Shown: positions 1 through 9,602, numbered from the stretch's first letter. The stretch: DNA of 64,000 nt from Aquamicrobium sp. (GCA_019739225.1 JAHHDT010000007.1:403606-467605); one strand, 5' to 3'. Translations and numbers: made by a program. Notes: generated by a model from the sequence alone, not told the origin.

Positions 1-699
1 GTCGCGGCCTATCCGACAGTCACCTTCTTCGAAGGAAAGGTGGCCAGCGCGGAGGCGCAAGGCACAGGCTTCGGCGTGGCGCTGGAAGACGGCCGGGCAC
101 TGGAAAGCGATCGACTGGTGCTTGCCTATGGGCTGTCGGACGAACTGCCCGAGATTTCCGGCCTTAAGCAACGCTGGGGTCGCTCGGTGCTTCATTGCCC
201 CTATTGCCACGGCTACGAATATGCTGGCCAGCGTCTCGGCGTGCTGGCGACCATGCCGGTATCGGTGCATCAGGCCATGCTGATCGCAGAGTGGGGCCCC
301 ACCACCATCTTCCTCAACGACGCGCTGGAGCCGGAACCCGAAGTGCTGGCCGAACTCGACCGGCGTGGCGTGGCGGTGGAGCGCGGCGCAGTCACCGCGC
401 TGCACGGAAAGGGTGACGCCCTGTCGGCGGTCGAGCTTTCCGGCGGTCGCATGCGCGACGTCGATGCACTCTTCGTCGGTCTGCGCTCGCATATGAACAG
501 CGACATTGCCGGGCAGCTAGGCTGCGCGATGGAAGAGGCGCCGTTCGGCCAGATCATCCGCACGGACGGAATGCAGATGACCAGCGTGCCGAACGTCTTT
601 GCCGCAGGCGACATCGCGCGGGGCGCGCACAGCATCGCCTTTGCCTCGGCCGACGGGGTGATGGCAGGCGTTGCCGCCCATCGCTCGCTGGTGTTCTAG
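1..699 (+). CDS. Thioredoxin-reductase-like NAD(P)/FAD oxidoreductase (5' truncated)
   Basis: The frame is open from the left edge, so the N-terminal FAD-binding part is missing; only about 232 residues are present. The remaining part has a redox CxxC pair (HCPYCHGYEY), the position of the active disulfide in thioredoxin-reductase-like flavoproteins. Near the C-terminus it has the FAD motif (NVFAAGDIARGAHSIAFASADG). Such proteins pass electrons from NAD(P)H through FAD to a disulfide; the partner here is unknown. It is distinct from the true trxB at 59823. It ends by overlapping the convergent MaoC gene by 4 nt. Confidence 0.8.
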   Translation, partial: VAAYPTVTFFEGKVASAEAQGTGFGVALEDGRALESDRLVLAYGLSDELPEISGLKQRWGRSVLHCPYCHGYEYAGQRLGVLATMPVSVHQAMLIAEWGPTTIFLNDALEPEPEVLAELDRRGVAVERGAVTALHGKGDALSAVELSGGRMRDVDALFVGLRSHMNSDIAGQLGCAMEEAPFGQIIRTDGMQMTSVPNVFAAGDIARGAHSIAFASADGVMAGVAAHRSLVF

Positions 700-1166
700 C
701 CCGCCTTCACCAGAACGGCGCTCTCGAACTCGAGCACCTTGTCGCCGGTCGAGTCCATTGCTTCGCAGGCGATCGTTAGCAGGCGCCATCCGGGCCGCGA
801 GGCGAGGGCGCGATGGGCGAGCGCTCGGCGGGTGAAGGTGACGGTCTCGCCGGCATAGACGGGCTTAAGCCATTTGAGGTTCTGAAAACCGGGCGAGGGG
901 CCGAACTGCGGGGCCTCGCCGTCCCCGTTCCAAGGCAGCTCGCCTGCGTCCTCGCGTCTCTTGAGATTGTACTTCATCCAGGTCGCGGCCGTGTGCCAGC
1001 CCGACGCGCAGAGCCCGCCGAAGACGCTGTGTTTGGCTTCGCCCTCGTCCATGTGGAAGCGCTGCGGATCGTATTTGGCGGCAAACGCCTTGATCTCATC
1101 GGCGTCGAAGGTGTGAGAGCCGAGCATGATCGTTTCGCCGATGCGGAAATAGGCGTCGAGGGTCAT
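696..1166 (-). CDS. MaoC-family dehydratase (hot-dog fold)
   Basis: A 156-residue single hot-dog protein. The hydratase-type catalytic pair is visible as D33 and H38 in KYDPQRFHMD, followed by the typical GGLCASGWHT helix. MaoC proteins hydrate enoyl-CoA or related thioesters; the substrate cannot be read from the sequence. Its start overlaps the stop of the upstream paralogue by 4 nt (ATGA), so the two are probably translationally coupled and may form a heterodimer. Confidence 0.85.
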   Translation of the reverse strand: MTLDAYFRIGETIMLGSHTFDADEIKAFAAKYDPQRFHMDEGEAKHSVFGGLCASGWHTAATWMKYNLKRREDAGELPWNGDGEAPQFGPSPGFQNLKWLKPVYAGETVTFTRRALAHRALASRPGWRLLTIACEAMDSTGDKVLEFESAVLVKAG

Positions 1167-1630
1167 GCCGCTTCTCCCGCAACGCGCTTGAGGAACATGC
1201 CGGTGTTCTGCAGTTCCAGCACGACCTCGCCGCGCTGGTTGACGAGTTCATGGCGAACGGTAACGAGGCCGAGATTTGGTCGCGACGAGGATGCGCGCTT
1301 TGCCGTGACCGTGCTCTTGCCCGTGAGGGTATCGCCCGCCAGCACCGGCTTCTTCCAGCGTACGTAGTCGATGCCGGGCGAGCCCTGCGAGGTCGAATCG
1401 AGCAGGAAGCCGTCGCACATCAGCCTCATGAACATGCAGCAGGTATGCCAGCCTGATGCCGCCAGTCCTCCGAGGATGCTGGCCTTGCCCGCTTCTTCGT
1501 CGAGGTGCATCGGCTGGGCGTCGAATTCGCTTGCGAATTCAATGATCTCTTCGGCTGTGACGTGTTTCTGCCCGAGGTCGATCGTCGCCCCTTCGGCGAA
1601 ATCCTCGAATGCCCAACGCTTCCCGGTCAT
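1163..1630 (-). CDS. MaoC-family dehydratase, second copy
   Basis: A 155-residue paralogue of the gene downstream. It has the same catalytic layout, D37 and H42 in EFDAQPMHLD, and the same GGLAASGWHT segment. The frame stays open further upstream, but the ATG at 1630 (MTGKRWAFED) matches the family's N-terminus and was chosen as the start. Tandem MaoC genes with overlapping ends suggest a heteromeric hydratase. No acyl-CoA ligase or dehydrogenase lies next to it to reveal the pathway. Confidence 0.85.
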   Translation of the reverse strand: MTGKRWAFEDFAEGATIDLGQKHVTAEEIIEFASEFDAQPMHLDEEAGKASILGGLAASGWHTCCMFMRLMCDGFLLDSTSQGSPGIDYVRWKKPVLAGDTLTGKSTVTAKRASSSRPNLGLVTVRHELVNQRGEVVLELQNTGMFLKRVAGEAA

Positions 1631-1771
1631 CGGCAAATCCTGTTCATGCTTGAACAAGACTAATGCCGTCGTGCACCGCAAAAGGCAATTCCCCAAGGCA
1701 TCATTTGGGTTCGGCCAGTGCCGGCGCGGCGGGGAAGCCGCACCGGCAATCTTCAACTGCAAGCCCGCCGA

Positions 1772-3379
1772 TCAGTCGCCAAGCGGATTGATGTCGTCGA
1801 CGAGGCGCAGCAGATCGACCATGGTGAAGTCGTTCGCCTGGGCAGACGGCAGCGTCGGCTTCCAGTTGGCGCGTTGCCACAGATAGGAGGCGTGGTCGCC
1901 GTGGACGAGCCCGACGAACACCTCGGATATGATAGTCGCCCCCACCGGCCCGAGGCGCTTTCCGTCGTGGCGAACCTTGGCTTCCTTGAGGATGTAGTAC
2001 CAGAGCGGCGTCGCCGTATGCATGCCGTGCTGTTTGGCTACGGCACCGTCGGTCGAACCACCAGAATCGGACGCGATCTCGTCCGGTGTCAGCGGGTTCT
2101 TGATCCTCATCGCGGCGGCGACATCCTGGCCGGAAGGAAGACCGAGGGTAACGCCGCGCTTCAGGTTGCGGAAGGCGAGGATGGCGCTAAGGCTGTTTTC
2201 ATCCTCCCCAGGCAGTTTGGCCAGGGCCGGCACGAGGTATGGATCGATCTTGCGCGACGGCGTCGTCGTGACCGGCGCGCCACCGCTGTCGCCAAGCTCG
2301 AAGAACCGGCGCCAGTCGATGATCCAGTTCGACGGCAGTGTCGGCACCGGCAACGGTCCCGTCGGCGGCACCGGCGCGAGATCGCCGAGAATCTGGCCGG
2401 AGAGGCCGGAGAACCCGAAGAAGAGATCGAAATCCGCGCCGGTGAAGATGCGGTTGTGCGGATAGCGCTGGCGTACCATGGAGTGGCCGAGGCGATATGC
2501 GGCCGCGGAGAATTCGACCGGCATGTAGGGCACGCGTTTGAAGCGGTAGAATTTGCGCCCGTCGTGCAGGATCTTGGCGACGATGCCGTCGCCACAGAGC
2601 CGTTCGACGAAATCATGCAGGATCATCCACTGGTAATGCCAGGTGACCATCCTGCGCGCTTCCATGAACACATTATCCGGCGGGTTGGCGCTGCCGGCGA
2701 CGATGTCGCAGACCTTGTTGTGGAATTTCAGGAACGCCAGGTGCGTCTGGGCCACCAGCAGGTTCTCGTCATTGCGATGGTCGCCGATCAGCGCGCGCCC
2801 CTCAGGATTGCGCGGCAGATCGTTGCGGAATGCCCCTTCGCCGGTGTCGAAATTCTTGCCGATCAGGAATTTCGGCCCCGGCTTGTTCTTGTTGTCAGGA
2901 TTGCGCGCATAAAGGTGCGGGCTCCCATCCGGCCCGAGCCCGTAGATGGCGTCGAGGTCGAGGCTCGGCGTGCGGAAGTTCTCGATGCCGAGAGGGTCTT
3001 TCTCCTTGTCGCCCAGCGAGGTCATGTCCAGGCTGATGTCGTGATCGACGAACTGGCCTAGATAGGTGAAGCCTGAGGGGATGTCGTCATTGTTCCCGTC
3101 GGGCGAACCCGGCGAGGAGTCGACCATCGCCCTTGCCAGGTCTTCCAGCTTCGCGTCGGAAACGCGCAAGGGTTCGAGTTTCGGGAACATCCGGCCGAAC
3201 ATGCCGGGGTCCTTGTGGCCCGAAAGGGTATCGAGCAGCTCCCGGGTCGGATGACGACCCGCCTGGCCGTGGCCGGGCGTGGTCTTCACCGCATTTGCCT
3301 TCATCTTGAGCGAGCCGACAAGTTCGGTTGTCAGGCTCGACATGGTCTTCCTGGGTATAGTCTTGGTCTTCAGCGACAT
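1772..3379 (-). CDS. Animal-type haem peroxidase family protein
   Basis: A 535-residue protein of the myeloperoxidase/peroxidasin (An_peroxidase) family, which oxidises substrates with H2O2 using haem. Visible motifs are the distal histidine in GQFVDHD (H113), the segment GDHRNDENLLVAQTH (199-213), and the proximal histidine in AAYRLGHSMVRQRY (H299). No signal peptide is evident, so a cytoplasmic place or non-classical export are both possible. The ATG at 3379 was chosen because GGAG lies 7 nt upstream; a TTG two codons earlier is the alternative. It appears to be transcribed alone. Confidence 0.85.
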   Translation of the reverse strand: MSLKTKTIPRKTMSSLTTELVGSLKMKANAVKTTPGHGQAGRHPTRELLDTLSGHKDPGMFGRMFPKLEPLRVSDAKLEDLARAMVDSSPGSPDGNNDDIPSGFTYLGQFVDHDISLDMTSLGDKEKDPLGIENFRTPSLDLDAIYGLGPDGSPHLYARNPDNKNKPGPKFLIGKNFDTGEGAFRNDLPRNPEGRALIGDHRNDENLLVAQTHLAFLKFHNKVCDIVAGSANPPDNVFMEARRMVTWHYQWMILHDFVERLCGDGIVAKILHDGRKFYRFKRVPYMPVEFSAAAYRLGHSMVRQRYPHNRIFTGADFDLFFGFSGLSGQILGDLAPVPPTGPLPVPTLPSNWIIDWRRFFELGDSGGAPVTTTPSRKIDPYLVPALAKLPGEDENSLSAILAFRNLKRGVTLGLPSGQDVAAAMRIKNPLTPDEIASDSGGSTDGAVAKQHGMHTATPLWYYILKEAKVRHDGKRLGPVGATIISEVFVGLVHGDHASYLWQRANWKPTLPSAQANDFTMVDLLRLVDDINPLGD

Positions 3380-3673
3380 AGCCAAACTCCGTTGGCTGGA
3401 GCGCGCTACAGGCGTGCTCGGCTAACCCCCATTGCCCCCGTGGGCCGATGGCGTCGCAAAAGAATAGCGGACCGGAACGCGCTGTTCCGTCCGTCCCCGT
3501 TTACCCACCCTGTCCGTGTTTCCCTTGACTCCGCATCGGAGCCATCACGGTCCCGCGATGATATTGCGGGCGGTTGCCGGCGCAACGGCTTCCTGTTGCG
3601 TCCGGCATCATCCAAACGGAGTAGCCATTACCTCTAAGGAGGTAGTTGGGAGCGGATCAGCCGGGCTCGCTGT
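3380..3673. other. Intergenic gap, no gene seen
   Basis: This stretch separates the peroxidase from ychF, both on the minus strand. I see no convincing ORF, RNA or strong terminator. A short 6-bp palindrome (TACCTC-TAAG-GAGGTA) lies near 3628-3643 and is too weak to call. Confidence 0.5.
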
Positions 3674-4777
3674 TCAGGTGTTGAACTTGAACAGCAGCAC
3701 GTCGCCGTCCTGCACGATGTACTCCTTGCCTTCGTCGCGGGCCTTGCCGGCTTCCTTGGCCGCCGTTTCGCCGCCGAGCGTGACGTAGTCGTTGAAGGCA
3801 ATTGTCTGGGCGCGGATGAAGCCGCGCTCGAAGTCGGTGTGGATGACACCGGCAGCCTGCGGGGCCTTCGAACCCTTCTCCACCGTCCAGGCGCGGGTCT
3901 CCTTCGGACCGGCGGTGAAATAGGTAATGAGATTGAGCAGGTCGTAGCCGGCGCGGATCAGCCGGTCGAGGCCGGGTTCTTCCAGGCCCATGGCCTCGAG
4001 ATATTCCTTTGCCTCCTCGTCGGCGAGCTGTGCGACCTCCGCTTCGATTGCCGCGGAGATGACGACCGTCTTCGCGCCCTGTTTCTCGGCCATCGCCTCG
4101 ACAGCGCTTGTGTGCTCGTTGCCGCCGGCCGCGTCGCTTTCGGCGACGTTGCAAACGTACAGCACCGGCTTGGAGGTCAGTAGGTTCAGGCCCTGCAGGA
4201 TCTTGAGGTCCTCGGCCGCGATGCCGTCGAGCATCATGCGTACGGGCTTGCCGTCCTGAAGCAGCGCGAGCGACTGTTCCATCACCGGCAGGACCGTCAT
4301 TGCTTCCTTCTCCTTGCCGGTGGCGCGCTTGCGCACCTGCACGATGCGGCGCTCGAGGCTTTCGAGATCGGCGAGCATCAACTCCGTCTCGACGGTCTCG
4401 GCGTCTGCGACCGGATCGATGCGGCCCTCGACATGGGTGATGTCGTCATCCTCGAAGCAGCGCAGCACATGCACGATGGCGTCGACCTCGCGGATGTTGG
4501 CCAGGAACTGATTGCCCAGCCCTTCGCCCTTCGAGGCGCCGCGCACCAGACCGGCAATATCGACGAATGATATGCGGGTGGGGATGATCTCCTTGGACTT
4601 GGCGATCCCGGCGATCTGCTGCAACCGGCTGTCGGGCACCGCGACCTCGCCGGTGTTGGGCTCGATCGTGCAGAAGGGATAGTTCGCGGCCTGTGCCGCG
4701 GCGGTCTTGGTCAGCGCATTGAACAGCGTCGACTTGCCGACGTTGGGGAGCCCAACGATGCCGCATTTGAAACCCAT
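3674..4777 (-). CDS. ychF: Redox-regulated ATPase YchF (Obg family)
   Basis: A full-length 367-residue YchF/EngD. The P-loop GLPNVGKST is at residues 9-17. The nucleotide-specificity motif is NVAE rather than NKxD, as expected for the ATP-preferring YchF branch. The C-terminal TGS domain is present ([19 protein letters not shown]). YchF binds ribosomes and influences translation and oxidative-stress responses in other bacteria. The ATG at 4777 gives the conserved [14 protein letters not shown] start. In many alphaproteobacteria it lies near pth and rplY, as it does here. Confidence 0.97.
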   Translation of the reverse strand: MGFKCGIVGLPNVGKSTLFNALTKTAAAQAANYPFCTIEPNTGEVAVPDSRLQQIAGIAKSKEIIPTRISFVDIAGLVRGASKGEGLGNQFLANIREVDAIVHVLRCFEDDDITHVEGRIDPVADAETVETELMLADLESLERRIVQVRKRATGKEKEAMTVLPVMEQSLALLQDGKPVRMMLDGIAAEDLKILQGLNLLTSKPVLYVCNVAESDAAGGNEHTSAVEAMAEKQGAKTVVISAAIEAEVAQLADEEAKEYLEAMGLEEPGLDRLIRAGYDLLNLITYFTAGPKETRAWTVEKGSKAPQAAGVIHTDFERGFIRAQTIAFNDYVTLGGETAAKEAGKARDEGKEYIVQDGDVLLFKFNT

Positions 4778-4854
4778 GATGTGGTCCTATCGGGAAAGCA
4801 GAATTTGCACAGGGCTATGGGCGAAACGATCGATGATCGTCAACCCCTGACGGC

Positions 4855-5451
4855 TCACGCAGCCGATGCAAAACCCCATGCCAGCCAGGCTGCGCCCGCC
4901 AGCACGAGCAGTCCGAGGATGACCAGCAGGCCGTCGCGCGCGAGCATCGCCAGTGCAAAGAGCGAGATCGTCGCGGCGATTATGGTGGCCGACATCGGCA
5001 CGAGTTCGAAGACCGGGATGACCAGTGACAGGAGCAGGCACAGGAGCGCCCACAGACGCGCCATGGGCGGATCGACCAGCACAGTCAGTCTCTTGCGCGT
5101 CAGGCGGTCGATATAGCGGGCAGGGCGCTCGATGTGGCTTATGACGCGCTCCAGGCGCCGATGCCGCATAGTGCGGTTGAGGATGAAGGCGGGCAGCCAC
5201 AACCTGTCGCGGCCGATCACCATCTGGAAGGCAACGAGTGCGACGATCATCCCGCAGAAGGTCGACAGTCCGATGATCGCGCTCGCCGGTGTCACGATAA
5301 TCAGGGCAGGCGCCAGCATGAGCGGCGGAAATGCACCTTCGCCGATGCGACGGACGATATCGCGGACCGACACGCGTTCATCCGCTTCGCCGGCTTCCTC
5401 GACGCATTCGAGCACGTCCTCGACCGATTCGGGTTCGCAATCGTCCTTCAT
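4855..5451 (-). CDS. exoD: ExoD-family exopolysaccharide synthesis membrane protein
   Basis: A 198-residue membrane protein of the ExoD family, first described in Sinorhizobium meliloti exopolysaccharide and alkaline-tolerance mutants; its biochemical role is unknown. It has an acidic N-terminus (residues 1-25), then RIGEGAFPPLMLAPALIIVTPASAI, the most typical ExoD segment. Further hydrophobic segments lie at about 58-78, 130-155 and 160-195. It sits between ychF and pth on the same strand but is separated from both. Confidence 0.85.
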   Translation of the reverse strand: MKDDCEPESVEDVLECVEEAGEADERVSVRDIVRRIGEGAFPPLMLAPALIIVTPASAIIGLSTFCGMIVALVAFQMVIGRDRLWLPAFILNRTMRHRRLERVISHIERPARYIDRLTRKRLTVLVDPPMARLWALLCLLLSLVIPVFELVPMSATIIAATISLFALAMLARDGLLVILGLLVLAGAAWLAWGFASAA

Positions 5452-5501
5452 GATGTCAACAGACGCTTGGTAGCGCCGTTTGGTTCCGGCGAAAGGCCGA
5501 T

Positions 5502-6218
5502 TCAGCCCTTGTCGCCGAAAAGCTTCTTGAGCATCGCCGCCATCGGGCCGGTCTCGGGAACCTGCATGGCATTCTGCCGGGGACGTGCCTGCCGGATATG
5601 GCTCTTGCTGGGCGCGGCGGGCCGCTTGGCCTTGGGGGCCGGCTCTTCCGTGCCCTGTACGGCAAGGCTGGTCTTGTTCATGAAGCCATTGTTGTCGCCG
5701 GCAACGAGCTTGTCCGCATTGTCAGCGATGGCCTCCAGCAGCGGCTCCAGCCACTCCCGATCCGACTTTGCGAAGTCGCCGAGCACGTGATGGGTCACCA
5801 TCTCCTTGGCGCCGGGATGGCCGATGCCGATGCGCATGCGGCGATATTCCTTGCCACAATGGGCGTCGATGGAGCGAATGCCGTTGTGACCGCCGGCGCC
5901 GCCACCGGTCTTGATGCGCACCTTGCCGGGCGCAAGGTCGAGTTCGTCATACATGACCAGCAGATCGGCCGGCGAAAGCTTGTGAAAGCGCATGGCCTCG
6001 CCCACCGACTGGCCGGAGAGGTTCATGAAGGTCTGCGGCTTGATGAGAAGCACCTTCTGGCCGGCAATGCGGCCTTCGGCGATCATCCCCTGGAACTTTT
6101 TCGACCAGGGGGCAAAGGAATGGCGGCGGGCGATTTCGTCCGCCGCCATGAAGCCGACATTGTGCCGGTTGTCTTCGTGCTTGGGGCCGGGATTGCCCAA
6201 ACCAGCGATGAGCAGCAT
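5502..6218 (-). CDS. pth: Peptidyl-tRNA hydrolase
   Basis: Pth recycles tRNA from peptidyl-tRNA dropped off ribosomes. The 238-residue protein starts [23 protein letters not shown], with N10 and the catalytic H19. It carries the conserved [28 protein letters not shown] segment. The core ends near residue 190; a basic, Ala/Pro-rich tail of about 45 residues follows, as in many rhizobial Pth proteins. It lies 23 nt after rplY, so the two are very likely co-transcribed. Confidence 0.97.
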   Translation of the reverse strand: MLLIAGLGNPGPKHEDNRHNVGFMAADEIARRHSFAPWSKKFQGMIAEGRIAGQKVLLIKPQTFMNLSGQSVGEAMRFHKLSPADLLVMYDELDLAPGKVRIKTGGGAGGHNGIRSIDAHCGKEYRRMRIGIGHPGAKEMVTHHVLGDFAKSDREWLEPLLEAIADNADKLVAGDNNGFMNKTSLAVQGTEEPAPKAKRPAAPSKSHIRQARPRQNAMQVPETGPMAAMLKKLFGDKG

Positions 6219-6241
6219 GGCGGGTACTCCCGGCGCGGCGA

Positions 6242-6880
6242 CTATTCCTCGTCGCCCTCTTCTTCGTTTTCGTCCTCGACCTCAGCCGCCTCTTCGTCGG
6301 CCTCGGACTTGAGGCCAGCCGGCGCAGCGATGGTGGCGATCGTGAAATCGCGGTCGGTGATCGTCGGCTTCACGTCCTTCGGCAGGGTGACCGAGGAGAT
6401 GTGGATCGAGTCGCCCAGGTCGGTGCCTGCCAGATCGACCTCGATGAAGTCGGGGATCTCGTTGGCCGGGACATGCGCCTCGATATCGTGACGCACGACG
6501 TTCAGCACGCCGCCGCGCTTGATACCGACGGACTTCTCTTCATTGATGAAGTGAACCGGAATGTTGACGGTGACGACCGTGTTCTTGCTGACGCGCAGGA
6601 AGTCCACGTGCATCGGAAAATCGCGCACCGGATCGAGCTGGTAGTCCTTCGGCAGGACCTGGATCTTCTTGCCGTCGACGTCGATCGTGGCGATGGTGGT
6701 CATGAAACCGCCACCATGGATCTTGTAGTAGACGTCCTTGTAGTTCAGGGCGATAGACAGCGGGGTCTGCTTGTCGCCGTAAATGACTGCTGGCACCATA
6801 CCGTTGCGACGAAGTTCCCGGGCGGACCCCTTACCGACCCGTTCGCGCGCCTCGGCCTTGAGCTCGTAAGACTGGCTCAT
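6242..6880 (-). CDS. rplY: 50S ribosomal protein L25/Ctc
   Basis: The long Ctc form of L25, 212 residues, which binds 5S rRNA. The N-terminal domain starts [35 protein letters not shown]. The C-terminal beta domain follows, ending in a strongly acidic tail ([20 protein letters not shown]). The ATG at 6880 is the conserved start; the frame runs 17 codons further upstream without support. It is the first gene of an rplY-pth unit, an arrangement common across alphaproteobacteria. Confidence 0.96.
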   Translation of the reverse strand: MSQSYELKAEARERVGKGSARELRRNGMVPAVIYGDKQTPLSIALNYKDVYYKIHGGGFMTTIATIDVDGKKIQVLPKDYQLDPVRDFPMHVDFLRVSKNTVVTVNIPVHFINEEKSVGIKRGGVLNVVRHDIEAHVPANEIPDFIEVDLAGTDLGDSIHISSVTLPKDVKPTITDRDFTIATIAAPAGLKSEADEEAAEVEDENEEEGDEE

Positions 6881-7040
6881 GGCATTTCCTTTCGTTTCAT
6901 AGCTGGAGCGTTCGCGGGCCTGAGCCCTCAAACGTCGAAAGCGGCTCTGCAGCCGCTCCCATCCGCGTTGCCTCCAAGGGTGTCTACGCGGGTGGCGGTC
7001 CTATAGCGGAAGCGCCCGCCAAGCGCAAGGCACGGCCGGG

Positions 7041-8261
7041 CTACCGGTCGGCCCGCAGTTCCCGCGTTCCGGGCAGGAAGATCGTGAGCAAGCCGAGGAA
7101 CGGCAGGTAGGAGCATACCCAATAGACCCATTCGATGCCGTTTGTGTCGGCCAGCACGCCGAGAACGGCGGCCGCGATGCCGCCCATGCCGAAGGCGAAG
7201 CCGAAGAAGATGCCGGCGATCATGCCCACACGGCCCGGCACGAGCTCCTGCGCGAAGACGACGATGGCGGGGAACGCCGACGCCATGATGACGCCGATTG
7301 CGAAGGAAAGCACACCGCTCCAGAAGAGGTCCGCATAGGGAAGGGCGAGCGTGAACGGCAAGACGCCAAGGATGGAGAACCAGATCACCGTCTTGGAGCC
7401 GAACCGGTCGCCGATGGGGCCGCCCATCACGGTGCCCAGCGCCATTGCGCCCAGGAACAGGAACAGCATCATCTGCGACTGCTGCACGGTCACGTCGAAC
7501 TTCTCGATCAGGAAAAAGGTGTAGTAGCTCGTCACGCTGGCCGTGTAGATGTTCTTGGTGAAGACCAGCAGCGCGAGAACGACGAGCGCTATCACGATAC
7601 GCTTGCGGGGCAGCGGCAGCGTGGTGCTCAAGGGTCTGCGTCCGGCATTGGCGGCTTGGTAGCGTCCGTACCAGTTTCCGACCTGGCGCAGGATCAACAT
7701 GCCCAGAAGGGCGATCAGCGAGAACCAGGCAACGCTCGTCTGCCCTCGTGGAACGACGATGAAGGCGGCGAGCAGCGGCCCGATGGCGGTGCCGAAATTG
7801 CCGCCGACCTGGAACAGCGACTGCGCCAGCCCGTAGCGGCCGCCGGATGCGAGCCGCGCGACGCGCGAGGCCTCCGGGTGGAAGATCGCAGAGCCGATGC
7901 CGATCATCGCCGCGCCGGCGAGTAGCAAAGGATAGTTCGACGCGAACGCCAGCAGCAACAGGCCGCACATGCTCGACGCCATGCCGACGGGCAGTGATTG
8001 CGGCATCGGCTTGCGGTCGGTGTAGAGGCCGATTGCCGGCTGCAGCAGCGAGGCGGTGACCTGGAAGGTGAGCGTGAGCAGACCGATCTGCCAGAAGTCG
8101 AGCGCATAATCCGCCTTAAGCATCGGGTAGATGGCGGCCAGCAGCGACTGCAGGACATCGTTGAGCAGGTGGCACAGGCTCACCGCCAGGATGACGGGAA
8201 AGACGGTGTTTTCGGCGGTCGGTCGGGACGCGCCTGCTGCGATGTCGGACAAGATGGTCAC
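7041..8261 (-). CDS. fsr: MFS exporter of the fosmidomycin-resistance (Fsr) type
   Basis: A 406-residue major facilitator with about 12 membrane segments. The N-terminal stretch SLCHLLNDVLQSLLAAIYPML followed by QPAIGLYTDRKPMPQSLP is characteristic of Fsr-type proteins. E. coli Fsr exports fosmidomycin; the natural substrate of this protein is unknown. The start is a GTG at 8261 with no good ribosome-binding site, so the exact N-terminus is uncertain. It is divergent from the AraC-type gene at 8363, with about 100 bp between, which suggests local control by that regulator. Confidence 0.88.
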   Translation of the reverse strand: MTILSDIAAGASRPTAENTVFPVILAVSLCHLLNDVLQSLLAAIYPMLKADYALDFWQIGLLTLTFQVTASLLQPAIGLYTDRKPMPQSLPVGMASSMCGLLLLAFASNYPLLLAGAAMIGIGSAIFHPEASRVARLASGGRYGLAQSLFQVGGNFGTAIGPLLAAFIVVPRGQTSVAWFSLIALLGMLILRQVGNWYGRYQAANAGRRPLSTTLPLPRKRIVIALVVLALLVFTKNIYTASVTSYYTFFLIEKFDVTVQQSQMMLFLFLGAMALGTVMGGPIGDRFGSKTVIWFSILGVLPFTLALPYADLFWSGVLSFAIGVIMASAFPAIVVFAQELVPGRVGMIAGIFFGFAFGMGGIAAAVLGVLADTNGIEWVYWVCSYLPFLGLLTIFLPGTRELRADR

Positions 8262-8362
8262 CCTGATGATGGTTCGCCTGCTCCTTAGCGCTGTTGCAGG
8301 CGGTCGTCCTTCGTGGTTTGGTCGATTTCTTTCGCGGATGGGCCACGATGGAGGTGGGCTTG

Positions 8363-9184
8363 ATGAAGCAACCCGGCAGGGAGCTAGTGGCGGCTACGCC
8401 CGAAGATCTGCAGCATCGGCTCGACTGGATCGAGACGGCGTCGGGTGCCGTCGTCGCCTCGGCCTCCGACTTTCCGGACGGGCACCGCGTGACGCCGCAC
8501 CGGCACGGCCGCGCGCAACTCCTCCATGCGCTTTCCGGCGTCGTGATGATCTCGACCGGGCAGGGGCGATGGATGGTGCCGGCGGATCATGCGATGTGGA
8601 TTCCGGCAGGCGTCGAGCATGCCGTCGACATGCTGGGTCTGGTGCGGATGCGCTCGGCCTATGTGCTGCCGGGTGCAGCACCCGACCTTCCCGATACGTT
8701 GCGCGTGCTGGCAATGACCGACCTGATGCGCAGCCTCATCGTGGAAGCCGTGCAGATCGGGACTGCCGAGGGCACCGAAGGGCGTGCGGCGGCGATCATG
8801 AACCTCATCCTGCTGGAAATTCCCAATCTCGAGGAGCGCCCGTTTGCCTTGCCGTTTCCCGCCGACCCTCGGCTGGCTGCGCTCTGCCGACGGTTCGTCA
8901 CCACGCCGTCACCACACGCAACCATCAATGATTGGGCCGCGGCATGCGGAATGAGCAGGCGAAGCTTCACACGCGCCTTCCTGCGCGAGACGGGATTGAG
9001 CCTGTCCGTCTGGCGGCGGCAGGCGACGCTGTTTGCGGCGCTGCCGCGCCTGGCCGACGGCGTGCCTGTGACCACCGTCGCGCTCGATCTTGGCTATGAC
9101 AGCGTACCGGCTTTCACCACCATGTTCCGGCGTATGCTCGGTGCGTCGCCTCGCCGCTACATGCGCGGACAGCCGGACGGCTGA
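8363..9184 (+). CDS. AraC-family transcriptional regulator
   Basis: A 273-residue regulator with an N-terminal cupin-like sensing domain (PDGHRVTPHRHGRAQLLHALSG) and a C-terminal AraC helix-turn-helix pair (MSRRSFTRAFLRETGLSLSVWRRQATLFAALPRLADG and GYDSVPAFTTMFRRMLGASPRRY). The ATG at 8363 was chosen because GGAGG lies 8 nt upstream; an in-frame ATG at 8348 is less supported. It is divergent from the Fsr-type exporter, so it is the likely regulator of that pump and of itself. The inducer is unknown. Confidence 0.88.
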   Translation: MKQPGRELVAATPEDLQHRLDWIETASGAVVASASDFPDGHRVTPHRHGRAQLLHALSGVVMISTGQGRWMVPADHAMWIPAGVEHAVDMLGLVRMRSAYVLPGAAPDLPDTLRVLAMTDLMRSLIVEAVQIGTAEGTEGRAAAIMNLILLEIPNLEERPFALPFPADPRLAALCRRFVTTPSPHATINDWAAACGMSRRSFTRAFLRETGLSLSVWRRQATLFAALPRLADGVPVTTVALDLGYDSVPAFTTMFRRMLGASPRRYMRGQPDG

Positions 9185-9200
9185 GGTCTGCCGTTCATGC

Positions 9201-9232
9201 AAAAAGAACCCGCCGACATTTCCGTCGGCGGG
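9201..9232 (-). terminator. Rho-independent terminator after the DUF1127 gene
   Basis: A 9-bp perfect stem (CCCGCCGAC / GTCGGCGGG) with a 6-nt loop at 9209-9232. Read on the minus strand it is followed by TTCTTTTTGC. It lies about 40 nt beyond the stop of the DUF1127 gene and between convergent genes. Confidence 0.8.
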
Positions 9233-9273
9233 CGAGCGAGGTTCGTTGCGCGGCGCGGCGGTTCGCGCGACGT

Positions 9274-9498
9274 CTAAAGCGACCACAGCGTCCTGTCGCG
9301 GGACCGCTCGTGCCAGAACATGCCTTCGGCGCCGAGCACGTCCTCGCGGGTCAGCCCCGCGTCGCGCAGCAGGCGGTCGTCACGTTTGTTCAGCACGGCA
9401 CGTAATGCGTCGCCGATGCGATCTCTACGCGCGGCACGTGCCTCTTCGCGTTCAGTGCGGGTGTCCTCGATGCCGGACAGGCCGATCGCCATAGCCAT
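9274..9498 (-). CDS. Small DUF1127 (YjiS-like) protein
   Basis: A 74-residue basic protein with the DUF1127 signature near the C-terminus (DRLLRDAGLTREDVLGAE). GAAGGAG lies upstream of the ATG at 9498. Larger members in Agrobacterium and Rhodobacter have been linked to RNA turnover, phosphate/carbon metabolism or small-RNA control, but the role of this one is unknown. It is divergent from the LysR gene at 9603 and has its own terminator, so it may be that regulator's main target. Confidence 0.82.
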   Translation of the reverse strand: MAMAIGLSGIEDTRTEREEARAARRDRIGDALRAVLNKRDDRLLRDAGLTREDVLGAEGMFWHERSRDRTLWSL

Positions 9499-9543
9499 GA
9501 CGACAAACTCCTTCGGTTGATTATGCTCGAAGTAGGTGTCGCT

Positions 9544-9572
9544 TTGACATTTGACAAACGAATATCCATCAT
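9544..9572 (+). promoter_or_regulatory. Probable promoter with LysR-type box
   Basis: TTGACA (9544-9549), a 17-nt spacer and CATCAT (9567-9572) point toward the LysR gene. Within it, ATTTG-N5-CGAAT (9549-9563) fits the T-N11-A interrupted dyad bound by LysR proteins. Its place between divergent genes is typical of autoregulation. Confidence 0.5.
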
Positions 9573-9602
9573 GGCTGGTATGAGAAAAGGGAATGCCTCG
9601 TC

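Noticed and set aside
1718..3061. A 447-codon open frame on the plus strand
   Set aside because: It is antisense to the haem peroxidase; composition is Arg/Asp/Glu-rich as in shadow frames.
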